Part shown: positions 52,969 through 62,100 of the stretch, piece after piece
Numbering within the stretch: position 1 is the first letter of the stretch
Layout of the letters: every line of letters begins with the position of its first letter
Source of the DNA: HdN1 sp964473645
Lineage (GTDB): Bacteria > Pseudomonadota > Gammaproteobacteria > Pseudomonadales > Ketobacteraceae
Direction: 5' to 3'
DNA length: 64,000 nucleotides
Assembly: GCA_964473645.1 (NCBI GenBank)
Contig: CAYYPW010000001.1
Span: forward strand, 124,001-188,000
Program-made: the position numbers and the translations under genes
Notes under the pieces: generated by a model
Seen by the model: the letters and a program-made list of their open reading frames with translations, nothing else
The model's database searches: none
What the model was told of the DNA's origin: nothing

Positions 52969-53700
52969 CTATTCCCACGCCTTGCGTCGGGTCAAGCGGC
53001 GAACCAGATCGCCTAACAGCAATGCAAGCAAAAGCAGGCTCCAGGAGGTTGGCTCGAAAACGTCCTGGGTTTGTACCGTTATCGACTCGATAAACGCCCC
53101 GCTACCTTCGGGTCGATAAAGTGACAATTCATTCCCAAACAATGACCCTTGCCATTGGCGCCCCTGCCCCATCAGATCGCTCATGGGGCCTGTGTTCGCG
53201 CCACTTGCATCTAAACGCAGGTTGTAGGCGCGATAATCATCTTCTTCGGGCGGCAAATTCGAATCATCCTCGCCTCTTGAAAAACGAATATCAGTAATTT
53301 CAACGACCTGGTTGAATCGCAAAAAAAGCATGTCGTAGTAGCTGAGCAGCGACGCCTGGGCGCAATCCGACGTTTGACATACGCCCAAACCGGCAAAATG
53401 CGGCTGCAGAAAAACAAAAGCAGGTAATGTTTCGATGATGTTTCCATCAATATCTTCAGGCCGGTACAGCGCTGACGCAGTGACCTCAAGCCCTTGATAA
53501 TCCCAACGAAAATATTCATAACTCGTCGATAATGGCACGCCGGAATATGCGTTGCCATTACCCAGCCGACCATTAATCGGGCTGATGTTCTCTTCGATGA
53601 GTGCAAGAAAGTCAAAGGTGATGACAGCCGCCGTGCTTTGCGCCGGAATCATCCACAACAGAGCCAAAAACAGTGTGCGCGCCAATGTCGTATTTTTCAT
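52969..53700 (-). CDS. Secreted protein with a PEP-CTERM-like sorting signal
   Basis: 243 residues. A signal peptide ('FLALLWMIPAQSTAA'), a mature beta-rich domain ('ITFDFLALIEENISPINGRLG') with two Cys in 'GVCQTSDCAQ' that may form a disulfide, and a C-terminal tripartite tail: 'FEPTSWS', a hydrophobic helix and 'RRLTRRK'. This resembles PEP-CTERM, with FEP in place of the usual PEP. Such proteins are processed by exosortase; no exosortase gene is in the window. The ATG at 53700 has AAGGA about 8 bases upstream. Function unknown. Confidence 0.75.
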   Translation of the reverse strand: MKNTTLARTLFLALLWMIPAQSTAAVITFDFLALIEENISPINGRLGNGNAYSGVPLSTSYEYFRWDYQGLEVTASALYRPEDIDGNIIETLPAFVFLQPHFAGLGVCQTSDCAQASLLSYYDMLFLRFNQVVEITDIRFSRGEDDSNLPPEEDDYRAYNLRLDASGANTGPMSDLMGQGRQWQGSLFGNELSLYRPEGSGAFIESITVQTQDVFEPTSWSLLLLALLLGDLVRRLTRRKAWE

Positions 53701-54063
53701 GACAAATTCCTTTGTTGTATGAGCTGTTGAACCGAACATACATCGCGGAACTTTGAGCGGCTAATCCTGAGGGGAAAAACTACGGGATCAAAGTAAGAAT
53801 CGACACGATAGCAGTATCATCTCAACAGAGCAACCACTTACTGTGTCTGCGAATTCCATCGGTAAAAGATTACAAATCGAGTAACGCTGCCTGTAGGCTG
53901 CCTTGTCCAGCGCGGCACCATTGATCGTTTGTCGCATCACAAATTTTGCGAAAACTGTTATCGGCTTATGCATAAGCCGCGCCAGCGCCATTGTCTCTCG
54001 CCACCTGCACAGGTATTATGCGGGCCCACAATGTCAAATCAGCTCAGATAACAAGCACCGCCC
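53701..54063. other. Intergenic region with a palindromic site upstream of the desaturase
   Basis: 363 bp between divergent genes. The clear element is an 18-bp perfect palindrome at 53962-53979. The remaining sequence shows no gene I can support. Confidence 0.6.
53962..53979. promoter_or_regulatory. 18-bp perfect palindrome upstream of the desaturase operon
   Basis: CGGCTTATGCATAAGCCG ends 84 bp before the desaturase ATG. It has the size and symmetry of a TetR- or GntR-type operator. In Pseudomonas a comparable desaturase/reductase operon is controlled by the TetR-type regulator DesT; the identity of the regulator here is unknown. Confidence 0.65.
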
Positions 54064-55257
54064 ATGACTGCCACTATTAATTCAGGACGCCCTTCCGCAC
54101 TGGCCCACGTCGACCCTGCCCTCTTTGATCAGATCGAAAAGGAAATTGACGGCATCAAGCAGCGCTATCGCAATGCGCTGGGCCCCGATGATGTTGCCTA
54201 TATCAAAGGCTTGCGGCGTAAATCCCGCATGTTTGAAGCGCTGGGGCGGGGCCTTTTGTGGGTGGGCCCCGGCCCGATCAGTTTTGCTGCCGGTGTATTT
54301 TTTGTCTGGCTGCACCGCAATATTGAATCCATCGAAATTGGTCATAACGTGCTGCACGGTCAGTATGACTATTTTCCTGAAATACCGCAGTTTCATGCCC
54401 ACCATTTCAAGTGGAAAGCGCCGGTCGATGAAGAGGGCTGGCGTCGTGAACATAACGCTCTGCATCATGTGTACACCAACGTGTATGAAAAAGACCCTGA
54501 TCTGAACCATGGTTTTTTACGCACCAACGCCCTCACGCCCTGGAATCGCCGCCATCTTTATCAAGTGCCGCTGTATCTGCTGGCCGCCTATCCCACCATG
54601 CTGTATCAATTCAATGAGCAGAATCTCGGCTTCGGGCAAAAATTCCGTGCAGAAAAATTTCCTGACGGCAATAAAGGATATGCGCTGGTTGAGCATCCGG
54701 GCGTGAGTGAAACCGAACTTAAAAAGCGTCACTGGCGTTCGATTTTGCGCGTTCTCGTTAAAGAGTATGCGCTATTCCCCTTGCTTGCGCTGGCCACGGG
54801 TTATTCCGCCCTTCGCGTTTTTTTAGGCAACTTGCTGGCCGATGCCATTAATAATTACTGGATTGCACTCACCATTCAAGCCACCCATTTTACCGAGCCG
54901 CTGCAATCACCCGACGCACTCAAGCACAAGGGATTTTGGTATCTCTCTCAGCTGGAATCTTCGGTGAACTTCAAAGGCAGTCGCCACATGAGTATCCTGT
55001 GGGGACACTTGAATTATCAGATCGAACATCATTTATTTCCTGATATCCCCTCCCGTCATTACCCCGACATGGCCAAAGAAGTCAAAGCCGTGTGCGCCAA
55101 ATACGGCATCGACTACAAATGCAATCCCAATTGGGGGCGCGCCATCAAGAACTACATTTCTGTCATGTGGAAATACTCGTTCCCTCCACAACCGGCTGAG
55201 CAACCCGTAGCAGCCTTTATTGAACAACGCGAACCCTCAGGGGCGAATCATGCATAA
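54064..55257 (+). CDS. Membrane fatty acid (acyl-lipid/acyl-CoA) desaturase
   Basis: 397-residue integral membrane di-iron desaturase. The three His boxes are 'GHNVLHGQ' (HxxxH), 'HNALHHVYTN' (HxxHH) and 'QIEHHLFPDI' (QxxHH); an additional 'HAHHFKW' lies between the first two. About four hydrophobic segments flank them. The gene overlaps by 8 bp a ferredoxin-reductase gene, as in Pseudomonas desC-desB and mycobacterial desA3-Rv3230c-type pairs, where the reductase supplies electrons. The double-bond position and substrate are not predictable. A palindromic operator-like site lies upstream. Confidence 0.92.
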   Translation: MTATINSGRPSALAHVDPALFDQIEKEIDGIKQRYRNALGPDDVAYIKGLRRKSRMFEALGRGLLWVGPGPISFAAGVFFVWLHRNIESIEIGHNVLHGQYDYFPEIPQFHAHHFKWKAPVDEEGWRREHNALHHVYTNVYEKDPDLNHGFLRTNALTPWNRRHLYQVPLYLLAAYPTMLYQFNEQNLGFGQKFRAEKFPDGNKGYALVEHPGVSETELKKRHWRSILRVLVKEYALFPLLALATGYSALRVFLGNLLADAINNYWIALTIQATHFTEPLQSPDALKHKGFWYLSQLESSVNFKGSRHMSILWGHLNYQIEHHLFPDIPSRHYPDMAKEVKAVCAKYGIDYKCNPNWGRAIKNYISVMWKYSFPPQPAEQPVAAFIEQREPSGANHA

Positions 55258-56362
55258 CGCGGCACTTCATCGCACCAATGTGTGGGCCTTGAAAACGCTA
55301 GGTCGTGACTGGCTGGATTACATAGCCAGCAACACCATGACAGAGTTCAATCGCCGCTGGAATGATTTTATCTGGACTTACACCCTAAAGGCCGTCGTTA
55401 CACACGTCCACGACGAAGCGCCGGGTGTCAAAACATTCACCCTGATGCCCAACCAACTCTGGAAAGGGTTGCAGCCTGGCCAACATGTAGCCGTGAAGTC
55501 CAGCGCGCCAGGCACCCAGCACGGGATCAGCCGCTACTACAGCGCCACGCCCACGCGCGATGGCGGCTTTACCATTACAGTCAAATGTCTGCCTGACGGG
55601 CAATTGTCTACGTGGCTACACAACCAGCTGCACCCCGGCAGTGTTGTACAAATTGAACAAGCGCAAGGCCAGTTTTGTTATCGCCAACAACCCAAGGTAT
55701 TGCTGATCAGTGCTGGCACCGGCATTACGCCCTGCTATTCGATCATCGACGCGCTCATGCAGCGACCCGTGCGACCAGATATAGCGCTCTATGCCCAATT
55801 TCGCACGGCTGACGATGTCATATTTAAAGATCGGCTCCAGCAATGGCAGCACAGTGGCCTGCCTGTAACGATCGCCTTAAGCCGCCCAACCGACGCAACA
55901 CCTGAAGGTTCGGCCCCTCTACTGGATACCGGCAATATCGAATCGCTGTTCCCTGATTTTCGCGAACGCGATATCTATTTGTGCGGCCCGCAAGGCTTCA
56001 TGGACAAGATCATTTCGTTGCTGCAGGACAAAGGCTTTGACCTCAAGCGCTTGCACTGTGAACGCTTTAAATTGGTCGAGCCACCCGCATCGGGGGCTAA
56101 CCATTTCATTAGCGCAGACGCCGAAATTTATTTTCGCCATCTGGATCGCCACCTGAAATTAACCGAGGCCGATCAAGGTAAAACATTGATGCAAATTGCC
56201 GAAGAGCATAACGTGCCGATTGAGAGCGGATGCCGACAGGGAATGTGTGGCACGTGCAAATTAACGCTGAGCGAAGGGGATGTTAGCGGCAATCGTCTGG
56301 GGAATGCGGTGTACTTGTGCAGTGCGTTTCCGGCGTCGCAACGCCTGGTATTGGATGCCTGA
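55250..56362 (+). CDS. Ferredoxin-NAD(P)H oxidoreductase with C-terminal 2Fe-2S domain
   Basis: 370-residue electron-transfer protein. A FAD-binding domain with 'ISRYYSATPT', an NAD(P)-binding domain ('LLISAGTGITPCYSII', 'IYLCGPQGFMDK') and a C-terminal plant-type 2Fe-2S ferredoxin domain ('ESGCRQGMCGTCKL' with the fourth Cys in 'VYLCSAFP'). It should pass electrons from NAD(P)H to the adjacent desaturase. The N-terminal ~50 residues precede the FAD domain and include 'NRRWNDFIW'. The ATG at 55250 (AGGGG upstream) overlaps the desaturase stop; an ATG at 55220 is less likely. Confidence 0.92.
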   Translation: MHNAALHRTNVWALKTLGRDWLDYIASNTMTEFNRRWNDFIWTYTLKAVVTHVHDEAPGVKTFTLMPNQLWKGLQPGQHVAVKSSAPGTQHGISRYYSATPTRDGGFTITVKCLPDGQLSTWLHNQLHPGSVVQIEQAQGQFCYRQQPKVLLISAGTGITPCYSIIDALMQRPVRPDIALYAQFRTADDVIFKDRLQQWQHSGLPVTIALSRPTDATPEGSAPLLDTGNIESLFPDFRERDIYLCGPQGFMDKIISLLQDKGFDLKRLHCERFKLVEPPASGANHFISADAEIYFRHLDRHLKLTEADQGKTLMQIAEEHNVPIESGCRQGMCGTCKLTLSEGDVSGNRLGNAVYLCSAFPASQRLVLDA

Positions 56363-56370
56363 GACGTAGT

Positions 56371-56403
56371 GCGGCTGGGGAGCATGGAATCCTCCCCAGC
56401 CGC
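56371..56403. terminator. Strong GC-rich terminator hairpin
   Basis: GCGGCTGGGGAG (56371-56382) pairs perfectly with CTCCCCAGCCGC (56392-56403), 9-base loop, between the convergent reductase gene and the gene at 56414. Confidence 0.75.
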
Positions 56404-56413
56404 TCACGTTGTC

Positions 56414-56983
56414 TTACTTCATCGCCCCCAATGCCGCGAAATCGATCGCTTCGGCATATTCTGTCACCGCACTTTCAGGCTTGCCTTCTACGACCACCAA
56501 AATAGTGTTGGCAACGACAATCTGTAATTTGGTGTTGTCGGGCGAGCTTTCGACCGCTGCGGAATTACCTTTTATTTTTTTCACTTTTTGGCCTGACAAC
56601 GCGGCCATCTGCGGGTTAGAGATCAATGCGAGCGCACCTTGCAACACAGGTGAATCCATGGTGATTTCAATGCGCACCCCCTCTTCTCCTTTGGTGTAGT
56701 GCTTCGATACATTGATGCCGCCACCCAGCACCGCCGCATTGGTGGCAGAGGTCTCACCCTCCCCGCCTTCCCAGCCAGACAGGGGGGCTGGCAGCAATTT
56801 GGCGACCTTGTCGGCCTTGGCTTGTCGCACTAACTGCGCGGCGTATTCCCACTGCGTTGCGGCGACACCCAAATCACCGCGCTTGTAGGCGGCATTGCCT
56901 TCGTCGATCGCATCGGTGATTTCATCGGCCATGACCGGGGTAATGGCAAGGGCAAGGCTGGCAGCAAGCAAAAGACGTTTCAT
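56414..56983 (-). CDS. Secreted protein of unknown function
   Basis: 189 residues with a signal peptide ('LLLAASLALAITPVMA') followed by 'DEITDAIDEGNAAYKRGDLGVAATQWEYAAQLV', a TPR-like helical pair, and then a mixed domain with 'LLPAPLSGWEGGEG', 'GGINVSKHYTKGEEGVRIEI' and 'KLQIVVANTILVVVEG'. I have the impression of similar unnamed periplasmic proteins in other proteobacteria but recognise no characterised family. The ATG at 56983 is preferred because the signal peptide starts there ('MKRLLLA'). Confidence 0.78.
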   Translation of the reverse strand: MKRLLLAASLALAITPVMADEITDAIDEGNAAYKRGDLGVAATQWEYAAQLVRQAKADKVAKLLPAPLSGWEGGEGETSATNAAVLGGGINVSKHYTKGEEGVRIEITMDSPVLQGALALISNPQMAALSGQKVKKIKGNSAAVESSPDNTKLQIVVANTILVVVEGKPESAVTEYAEAIDFAALGAMK

Positions 56984-57298
56984 AGTGGTGTTCCTGACCA
57001 AGTGACATGTTGCGTGAACGCCCCGCTAAGCGCAGGACGAAATCCAAGAGCGCACAGACAATATCAGGCAAAAACCGCAAAATCATCCCGGAAAACACCT
57101 GGCTACGAGAAAAAGCCGCCGTTTGTGAATTGTTGGCAGCCACCAACGTGAAAATGCAAAGCACCGCTCGTCTTGGGTGGAGCGCCTGGGTGGCCTGTTG
57201 CTGTGCAAGTGGGCGCGCTGTCCTCCTTTTAAAACTTTGATGCAATTGCAACACATGCTACCATTAAGCAACAAACGCATCACTCATGAGGCTTCGCC
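56984..57298. other. Intergenic region upstream of the toxin-antitoxin pair
   Basis: 315 bp. Carries a likely promoter and a short palindrome for the Xre-RES genes (57237-57264). I see no gene in the rest. Confidence 0.55.
57237..57264 (+). promoter_or_regulatory. Candidate promoter/operator of the Xre-RES module
   Basis: TTGATG (57237-57242), a 16-bp spacer and TACCAT (57259-57264) with an extended -10 TGC. A 10-bp palindrome TGCAATTGCA (57241-57250) overlaps it and could be the antitoxin autoregulation site. Confidence 0.5.
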
Positions 57299-57655
57299 AT
57301 GTCAGCGCTTGCATCTGCCAAACCCGAACCCGACTTGGTCCTGGCCAAGGCCGCCCTCAATGCCGCCAAGGCGCTTGGGCTGACCCAAGAAGAATTAGGG
57401 CGGGTGATCGGTCGCGACCGCACCCGTATCAGTAGCGGTATCAACCCCGCCAGCAAGTCGGGCGAACTGGCGTTGTTATTCATTCGCTGCTATCGCTCGC
57501 TATTTACCCTCATGGGGGGTGACGAAGCCAATATGCGTTATTGGTTCGACACCCTCAATCTGCACACCCAAGGCTTACCACGCGAGCAGGTGCAGCACAT
57601 TCAAGGCTTGACCCGCGTCGTCGAGTATCTGGATGCCCTGCGTGGAAAAATCTGA
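57299..57655 (+). CDS. Xre/MbcA/ParS-type antitoxin
   Basis: 118 residues. An N-terminal Xre-like helix-turn-helix ('AAKALGLTQEELGRVIGRDRTRIS') and a C-terminal DUF2384 toxin-binding domain ('LLFIRCYRSLFTLMGGDEANMRYWFDT', 'VVEYLDALRGKI'). It neutralises the RES toxin and probably represses the operon. ATG at 57299 with GAGG about 9 bases upstream. The toxin gene overlaps its end by 23 bp. Confidence 0.9.
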   Translation: MSALASAKPEPDLVLAKAALNAAKALGLTQEELGRVIGRDRTRISSGINPASKSGELALLFIRCYRSLFTLMGGDEANMRYWFDTLNLHTQGLPREQVQHIQGLTRVVEYLDALRGKI

Positions 57656-58394
57656 CTGGTCTGCGCTGCTGGCGCCACTCTCCTTACCCGTTATCGAGGG
57701 ACACGCTTGGCGCGTCGTCGAAAATCATTCACAGGCAGCCACCTTGTCGCTGGTCGATGACCTCGACGAGCAAAGCATATTGGAATCCCTGCTCGAAAAG
57801 GTGAAGCCTGCCTTTCCTGCCCACGCCAAACCGCTACATCCTTTGCTGGCGAGCCCTTTTCGTTACCCACCCCTGCGCTGGGGCTCACGCTTTGGCGGGC
57901 AATTTGAGCCCAGTCTTTTTTATGGCTCGCTCGAACTCGATACTGCGCTGGCCGAAGTCGCCTATTATCGTTTGTTGTTTTTGTTTGGCATGACGACGCA
58001 GCACTTGCCCAACAAATTGCGCAGCCAGCATTGTGCCTTTGTTTTTTCTTATCGGTGTGTACCGGGCGCCCAATTGCAAAAGCCGCCTTTTGATGACTTT
58101 ACGCCTGCACTGAAAGACCCGGTGAGCTATGCCCATTCTCAAGCACTGGGCGCCGCCCTGCGCACTCATAATGTGCAGGGGTTTGAATTTTTTTCGGCGC
58201 GCTGCCGTCACCAGGGGATTAACTTGTGCCTGATGACGCCTGAAGCATTTACCTGCGACAGCCCCACTTCGCAGCAACACTGGATGTGTGAAACCAATGC
58301 CGACCAGATTACGTTCTTTGGTGAAATGCGGCTGGTAAAATTTGATGCGCAACTGTTTTTGCGTGAAGGTGTGTTGCCGGTCGTCGGCGGATAG
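57633..58394 (+). CDS. RES-domain toxin (NAD+-consuming family)
   Basis: 253 residues. The RES signature is at 'RWGSRFGGQFEPSLFYGSLELDTALAEVAYY' (split here: residues 82-112), with the expected Arg86, Tyr97 and Glu108. Characterised RES toxins of Xre-RES pairs degrade NAD+. A ~75-residue N-terminal extension precedes the domain. The start may be the ATG at 57633 or the GTG at 57642, both inside the antitoxin gene, consistent with coupled translation. Confidence 0.9.
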   Translation: MPCVEKSDWSALLAPLSLPVIEGHAWRVVENHSQAATLSLVDDLDEQSILESLLEKVKPAFPAHAKPLHPLLASPFRYPPLRWGSRFGGQFEPSLFYGSLELDTALAEVAYYRLLFLFGMTTQHLPNKLRSQHCAFVFSYRCVPGAQLQKPPFDDFTPALKDPVSYAHSQALGAALRTHNVQGFEFFSARCRHQGINLCLMTPEAFTCDSPTSQQHWMCETNADQITFFGEMRLVKFDAQLFLREGVLPVVGG

Positions 58395-58441
58395 CCAACG
58401 CAATTCAATTCATTGGCATAGCCATTTAATTCGTTGGCATA
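58394..58441. repeat. Overlapping inverted and direct repeats upstream of cynS
   Basis: GCCAACG (58394-58400) is inverted as CGTTGGC (58432-58438). In the same stretch ATTCATTGGCATA (58408-58420) is repeated with one change at 58429-58441, a 21-bp period. This could be an operator for cynS or a toxin-operon terminator. Confidence 0.55.
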
Positions 58442-58490
58442 AAGTCTGCTTGCGTTCTGACGCATTCAAATCCGCCATAGGAACGCCTTC

Positions 58491-58934
58491 ATGCTCGATA
58501 AAATTGCCGCCACTGAACTGATCAAAGAAGCCAAAGCAGAAAGAAAACTTACCTGGCAGGCCATTGCGGACAGCATCGGCATGTCGGCTGTTTGGACCAC
58601 GTCAGCCTGCCTGGGCATGAATTCGATGCCCCAGGATAAAGCAGAAGCGTTATGTGAAGTGCTCGGGCTGGGGGCGGATGTCGTCGCGGCCTTGGTCAAA
58701 TACCCACATAAACGCTGGGATCAGGCAGTGCCTACCGATCCCCTGATTTATCGCTTATACGAGGTGGTGGGGGTTTACGGCGAAACATTAAAAGAAGTCA
58801 TTCACGAAAAATTTGGCGACGGCATTATGAGCGCGATCGATTTTTCGATGGATGTACAGAAAGAAGAAAATCCGAAAGGAGATCGGGTAATTTTGACTTT
58901 GAACGGAAAATTTTTGCCGTATAAAAGCTGGTAA
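58491..58934 (+). CDS. cynS: Cyanate hydratase (cyanase)
   Basis: 147-residue cytoplasmic enzyme converting cyanate and bicarbonate to carbamate and CO2, giving ammonia. The catalytic triad is recognisable as Arg88, Glu91 and Ser114, with the same spacing (3 and 23) as in the E. coli enzyme. N-terminal HTH-like helical region ('KLTWQAIADSIGMSAVWTTSACLGM') and C-terminal dimerisation strand ('VILTLNGKFLPYKSW') are complete. GGAAC lies about 8 bases upstream of the ATG. No cynT, cynR or cyanate transporter is adjacent. Confidence 0.96.
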   Translation: MLDKIAATELIKEAKAERKLTWQAIADSIGMSAVWTTSACLGMNSMPQDKAEALCEVLGLGADVVAALVKYPHKRWDQAVPTDPLIYRLYEVVGVYGETLKEVIHEKFGDGIMSAIDFSMDVQKEENPKGDRVILTLNGKFLPYKSW

Positions 58935-59109
58935 CACCGTCCCTTCGTGCATCGATTGACAATGTGCGTGCATTCCCCCCTCGCTCCTACGCCCCGGCTG
59001 TATGATTTTTGGCTTTCGTGCTAACCTTTTCTTATGATCGCCGCCTGAGAAATCACTTCGGGCGGCCCCTTCTACAGCACGAGTTCCCTGGTTCGGATGC
59101 AGCACTGTC

Positions 59110-62100
59110 ATGGATGAGACGAAACCGCAATTTATTCAAATAGATAACAGTACATCCCTCCTGGCAGACATCGAAGCCCTTGCCGATCGCGGGCTCTATT
59201 GTCAGGCGCTTGCACTGGGCGAAACCCGCTGGGGCGCGTTCAAACACTGGCACACACCGCCGCAACGCTTGATGGCAGCACGACTGCTGCGCCATCTTGG
59301 CGCCAATCGCACGGCTGATGCGCTGGTGCTGGCCGCCTACCGCAAGGCCCCGCTTGATCCCGAGGTCATGTTCTATTTTGCCCGCTATATTCTTACCCGG
59401 CGCGGCCCGTTTGCCGCCCTGCAATTATTGCAAAAGCAAGCCCTGCCGCCGTCGATAACCCCGGCACAACAAGCCCGATGGATCGCACTCAAAGCTGGCG
59501 TCATGGTGCGCTATCGCGACTGGGACACCGCAGAGAAATTACTTGATGACGCCGCCAGGCTTGATCCGGGTAGCGATGAAATCCCCTACCAACGCGCCTG
59601 GCTGCTGACAGAACAGGATCGATACGCAGACGCGCTGGCACTACTGGAACCCCTGCTCGACACTGCGATGGCCTATTGCGGCACCGCTATGCAGGTAGCG
59701 CATCTGTACGATGTAATGGGGCGTCATAACGACGCCGTTGCGCTGCTGCAAAAAAACCTGCCGGTGTATGAATCGGTTGATATCGCCATGCAGCTCTATA
59801 CATTGCTGCTTGACGATGAACGTCTGGATGAAGCCGAAATCTGCGTCACGCGCGTGCAAGCGCTGGTGCCCAAGGATGCTGCTTGGGTCAATGACACCAT
59901 CGCCCAATTGCGTTTTCATCGTCACTATCAAAAAGGCGATTACACCGCCGCGATAGATGATCTCTCGCACATGCGATCGATCTATTACCGTCGTGTACGC
60001 GAGCACCTCGCTGCTCACCAGACAGAGGGGCGACAGACTCTGCTGGAGGTGCCCTTTATTCGCCAGCATCACATGACCTGCGCACCGGCAACATTCGCAG
60101 CCATTGCACGCTTTTATGGTTACCCGGTAGATCACCTGCAGCTCGCCGGCCAGATTTGTTATGACGGCACACCCGCCCTTGAGGAGCGGCGTTGGATCAG
60201 TCAGAACGGTTGGTTCGTCAGGGAATTCGAGCTCAATCTCGACGATATCATTACACTGATCGATGCGGGCTGCCCGGTGGGTTTGGCGACCGTCGAACCG
60301 GGTTCTGCGCACATGCAGGCCATTATCGGATACGACACTCGTCGCGGAATCTATTTATTGCGCGACCCGTTTTACCCGCGCACTCAAGAGTTACTGATCG
60401 AAGGCGCACATCAGTATTATGCCTCCACCGGGCCACGCTGCATGGTGTTTGTACCGCAAGAAAAGCAGGCGTGGCTTGCCGCTTTGCCTTTACGTTATGC
60501 TGATTTTTATGACAAATACTACGCCGTACTGGATGCGCTCGATCAGCATGCAAGAGCGCAAGCCATCAGCGAATTCGAAGCGCTGCAAGCCGAGGCTCCG
60601 CACCATCGACTAACACTATGGGCCCGGCGCGCCATTGCGCACTATGATAATGACAGCGCCACCGCCTTGAAGCTCGTGGATCAATTGCGCGAACAATACC
60701 CGGACGATCTCAATCTGATGGTCGCCAAATCCAGTTTGCTTGGCAGCCTCGGCAAGCAACGAGAACGACTCGAATTTCTCGAAGCATGCCAGGCTCGCGG
60801 CATCAATCACCCGTATTTATTGCAAGACCTGGCGGATCTGCTTGCTGAAGACCAGCGGCGCCAGCAAGAAACCCGACATCTGCTGACCACCATTCTGAAA
60901 CGACAACCACTCTCGGCCACCGCATTGTGGACCCTGGCCGGCACCTTATGGAGTCAACGCGAGTACGAGCAAGCCTTTGTCCTGTATCGCCTGTGCATCT
61001 GTATTCAAGACAAAGTCGAAGCCTACGCCAGCAGCTATTTCAAAGCCGCCCGCCACTTGCGAAAAACCGACGAAGCTTTGGCGTTTTTAAATCATCGCGT
61101 CAAATTGCTGGGAGCACGCGCACCCAACGCGCATATAACGCTGGCGCGCGCGTATGAAATGCTGGGCCGCGAACAAGACGGCTTGCAGACACTCAATGAA
61201 GCCCTGCAAACTCATGCAGAAGATCCCTGGCTAGTGTGCGAAGCCTTTGACATGCTGCTGAGTAACGGCGAGGTTGAGCGGGCATCCGCGCTATTGCAAG
61301 GCGCCGGTCATGTCATTTCAGAGGTCGATCGCTTAACCCGCCTCGCCTCGATAGAAAGTTATCGCGGCAACAAACACCAACAACTAGCCCTGTTGCAACA
61401 AATATTGTCGCTATCCCCCACCGATTTTCACAGCATCGCCCGTATCGCCTCGCTCACCGCAGAAACGCACTCGGTTGCAGAAGCCGTACAATTTCTTGAG
61501 GAAAAACTGCAATTTAACCCGCATAACGCCCGGTTGATGCAGGAAAAGCTGCAGTATGTGAGGCAATTGCCGCTGGATGAGCGCGGTGCGTTGCTCGATG
61601 CCATGGCTCAGTTCCACCCGGATAATGTGAATTTGTTGGTAGCCCGCGCACAATTTGCCAATGCGCAAGGCGACCGCACACTGGCGCTACAACTGTTGGA
61701 TCAGGCGATAGCCATTGACAATGATGCAGCCTGGTTGCTGATCATCAAAGGCGACGTGCTGATGACCTGCCAGCAGGTAGATCAGGCGCGCGCGGTATTT
61801 CAACGCGCCCTCACGCTCGCCGTCGATACCGAGGGCGTATTCGAACGCCTGCTTGCGACGCATACCGATTTTATCGGCAAGCAATTTGCGCTGCGGTATA
61901 TCCACGAACAACTGATGCAGCAGGTGTCTTTCGGTAACGGTATTCTGGAGTTTCAAGAAATCGCTCGTCGCTATTTACCCGACACCGATGTTGCCCGCTT
62001 TCTCGATACTGCCGTCACTGTCAGGCCAGATCTCTGGCAAAGCTGGATCGCCAAGACGCGATTTCTGAACGAAACGCATCACGCCGGCGAAGCCCTGATC

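Noticed and set aside
57007..57240. 77-residue open frame upstream of the antitoxin
   Set aside because: Arg/Lys- and Cys-rich composition, no ribosome-binding site and no recognisable domain.
59641..60312. 223-residue reverse-strand open frame
   Set aside because: Opposite to the C39-TPR gene, whose catalytic-triad motifs are clear; no family resemblance in the reverse frame.
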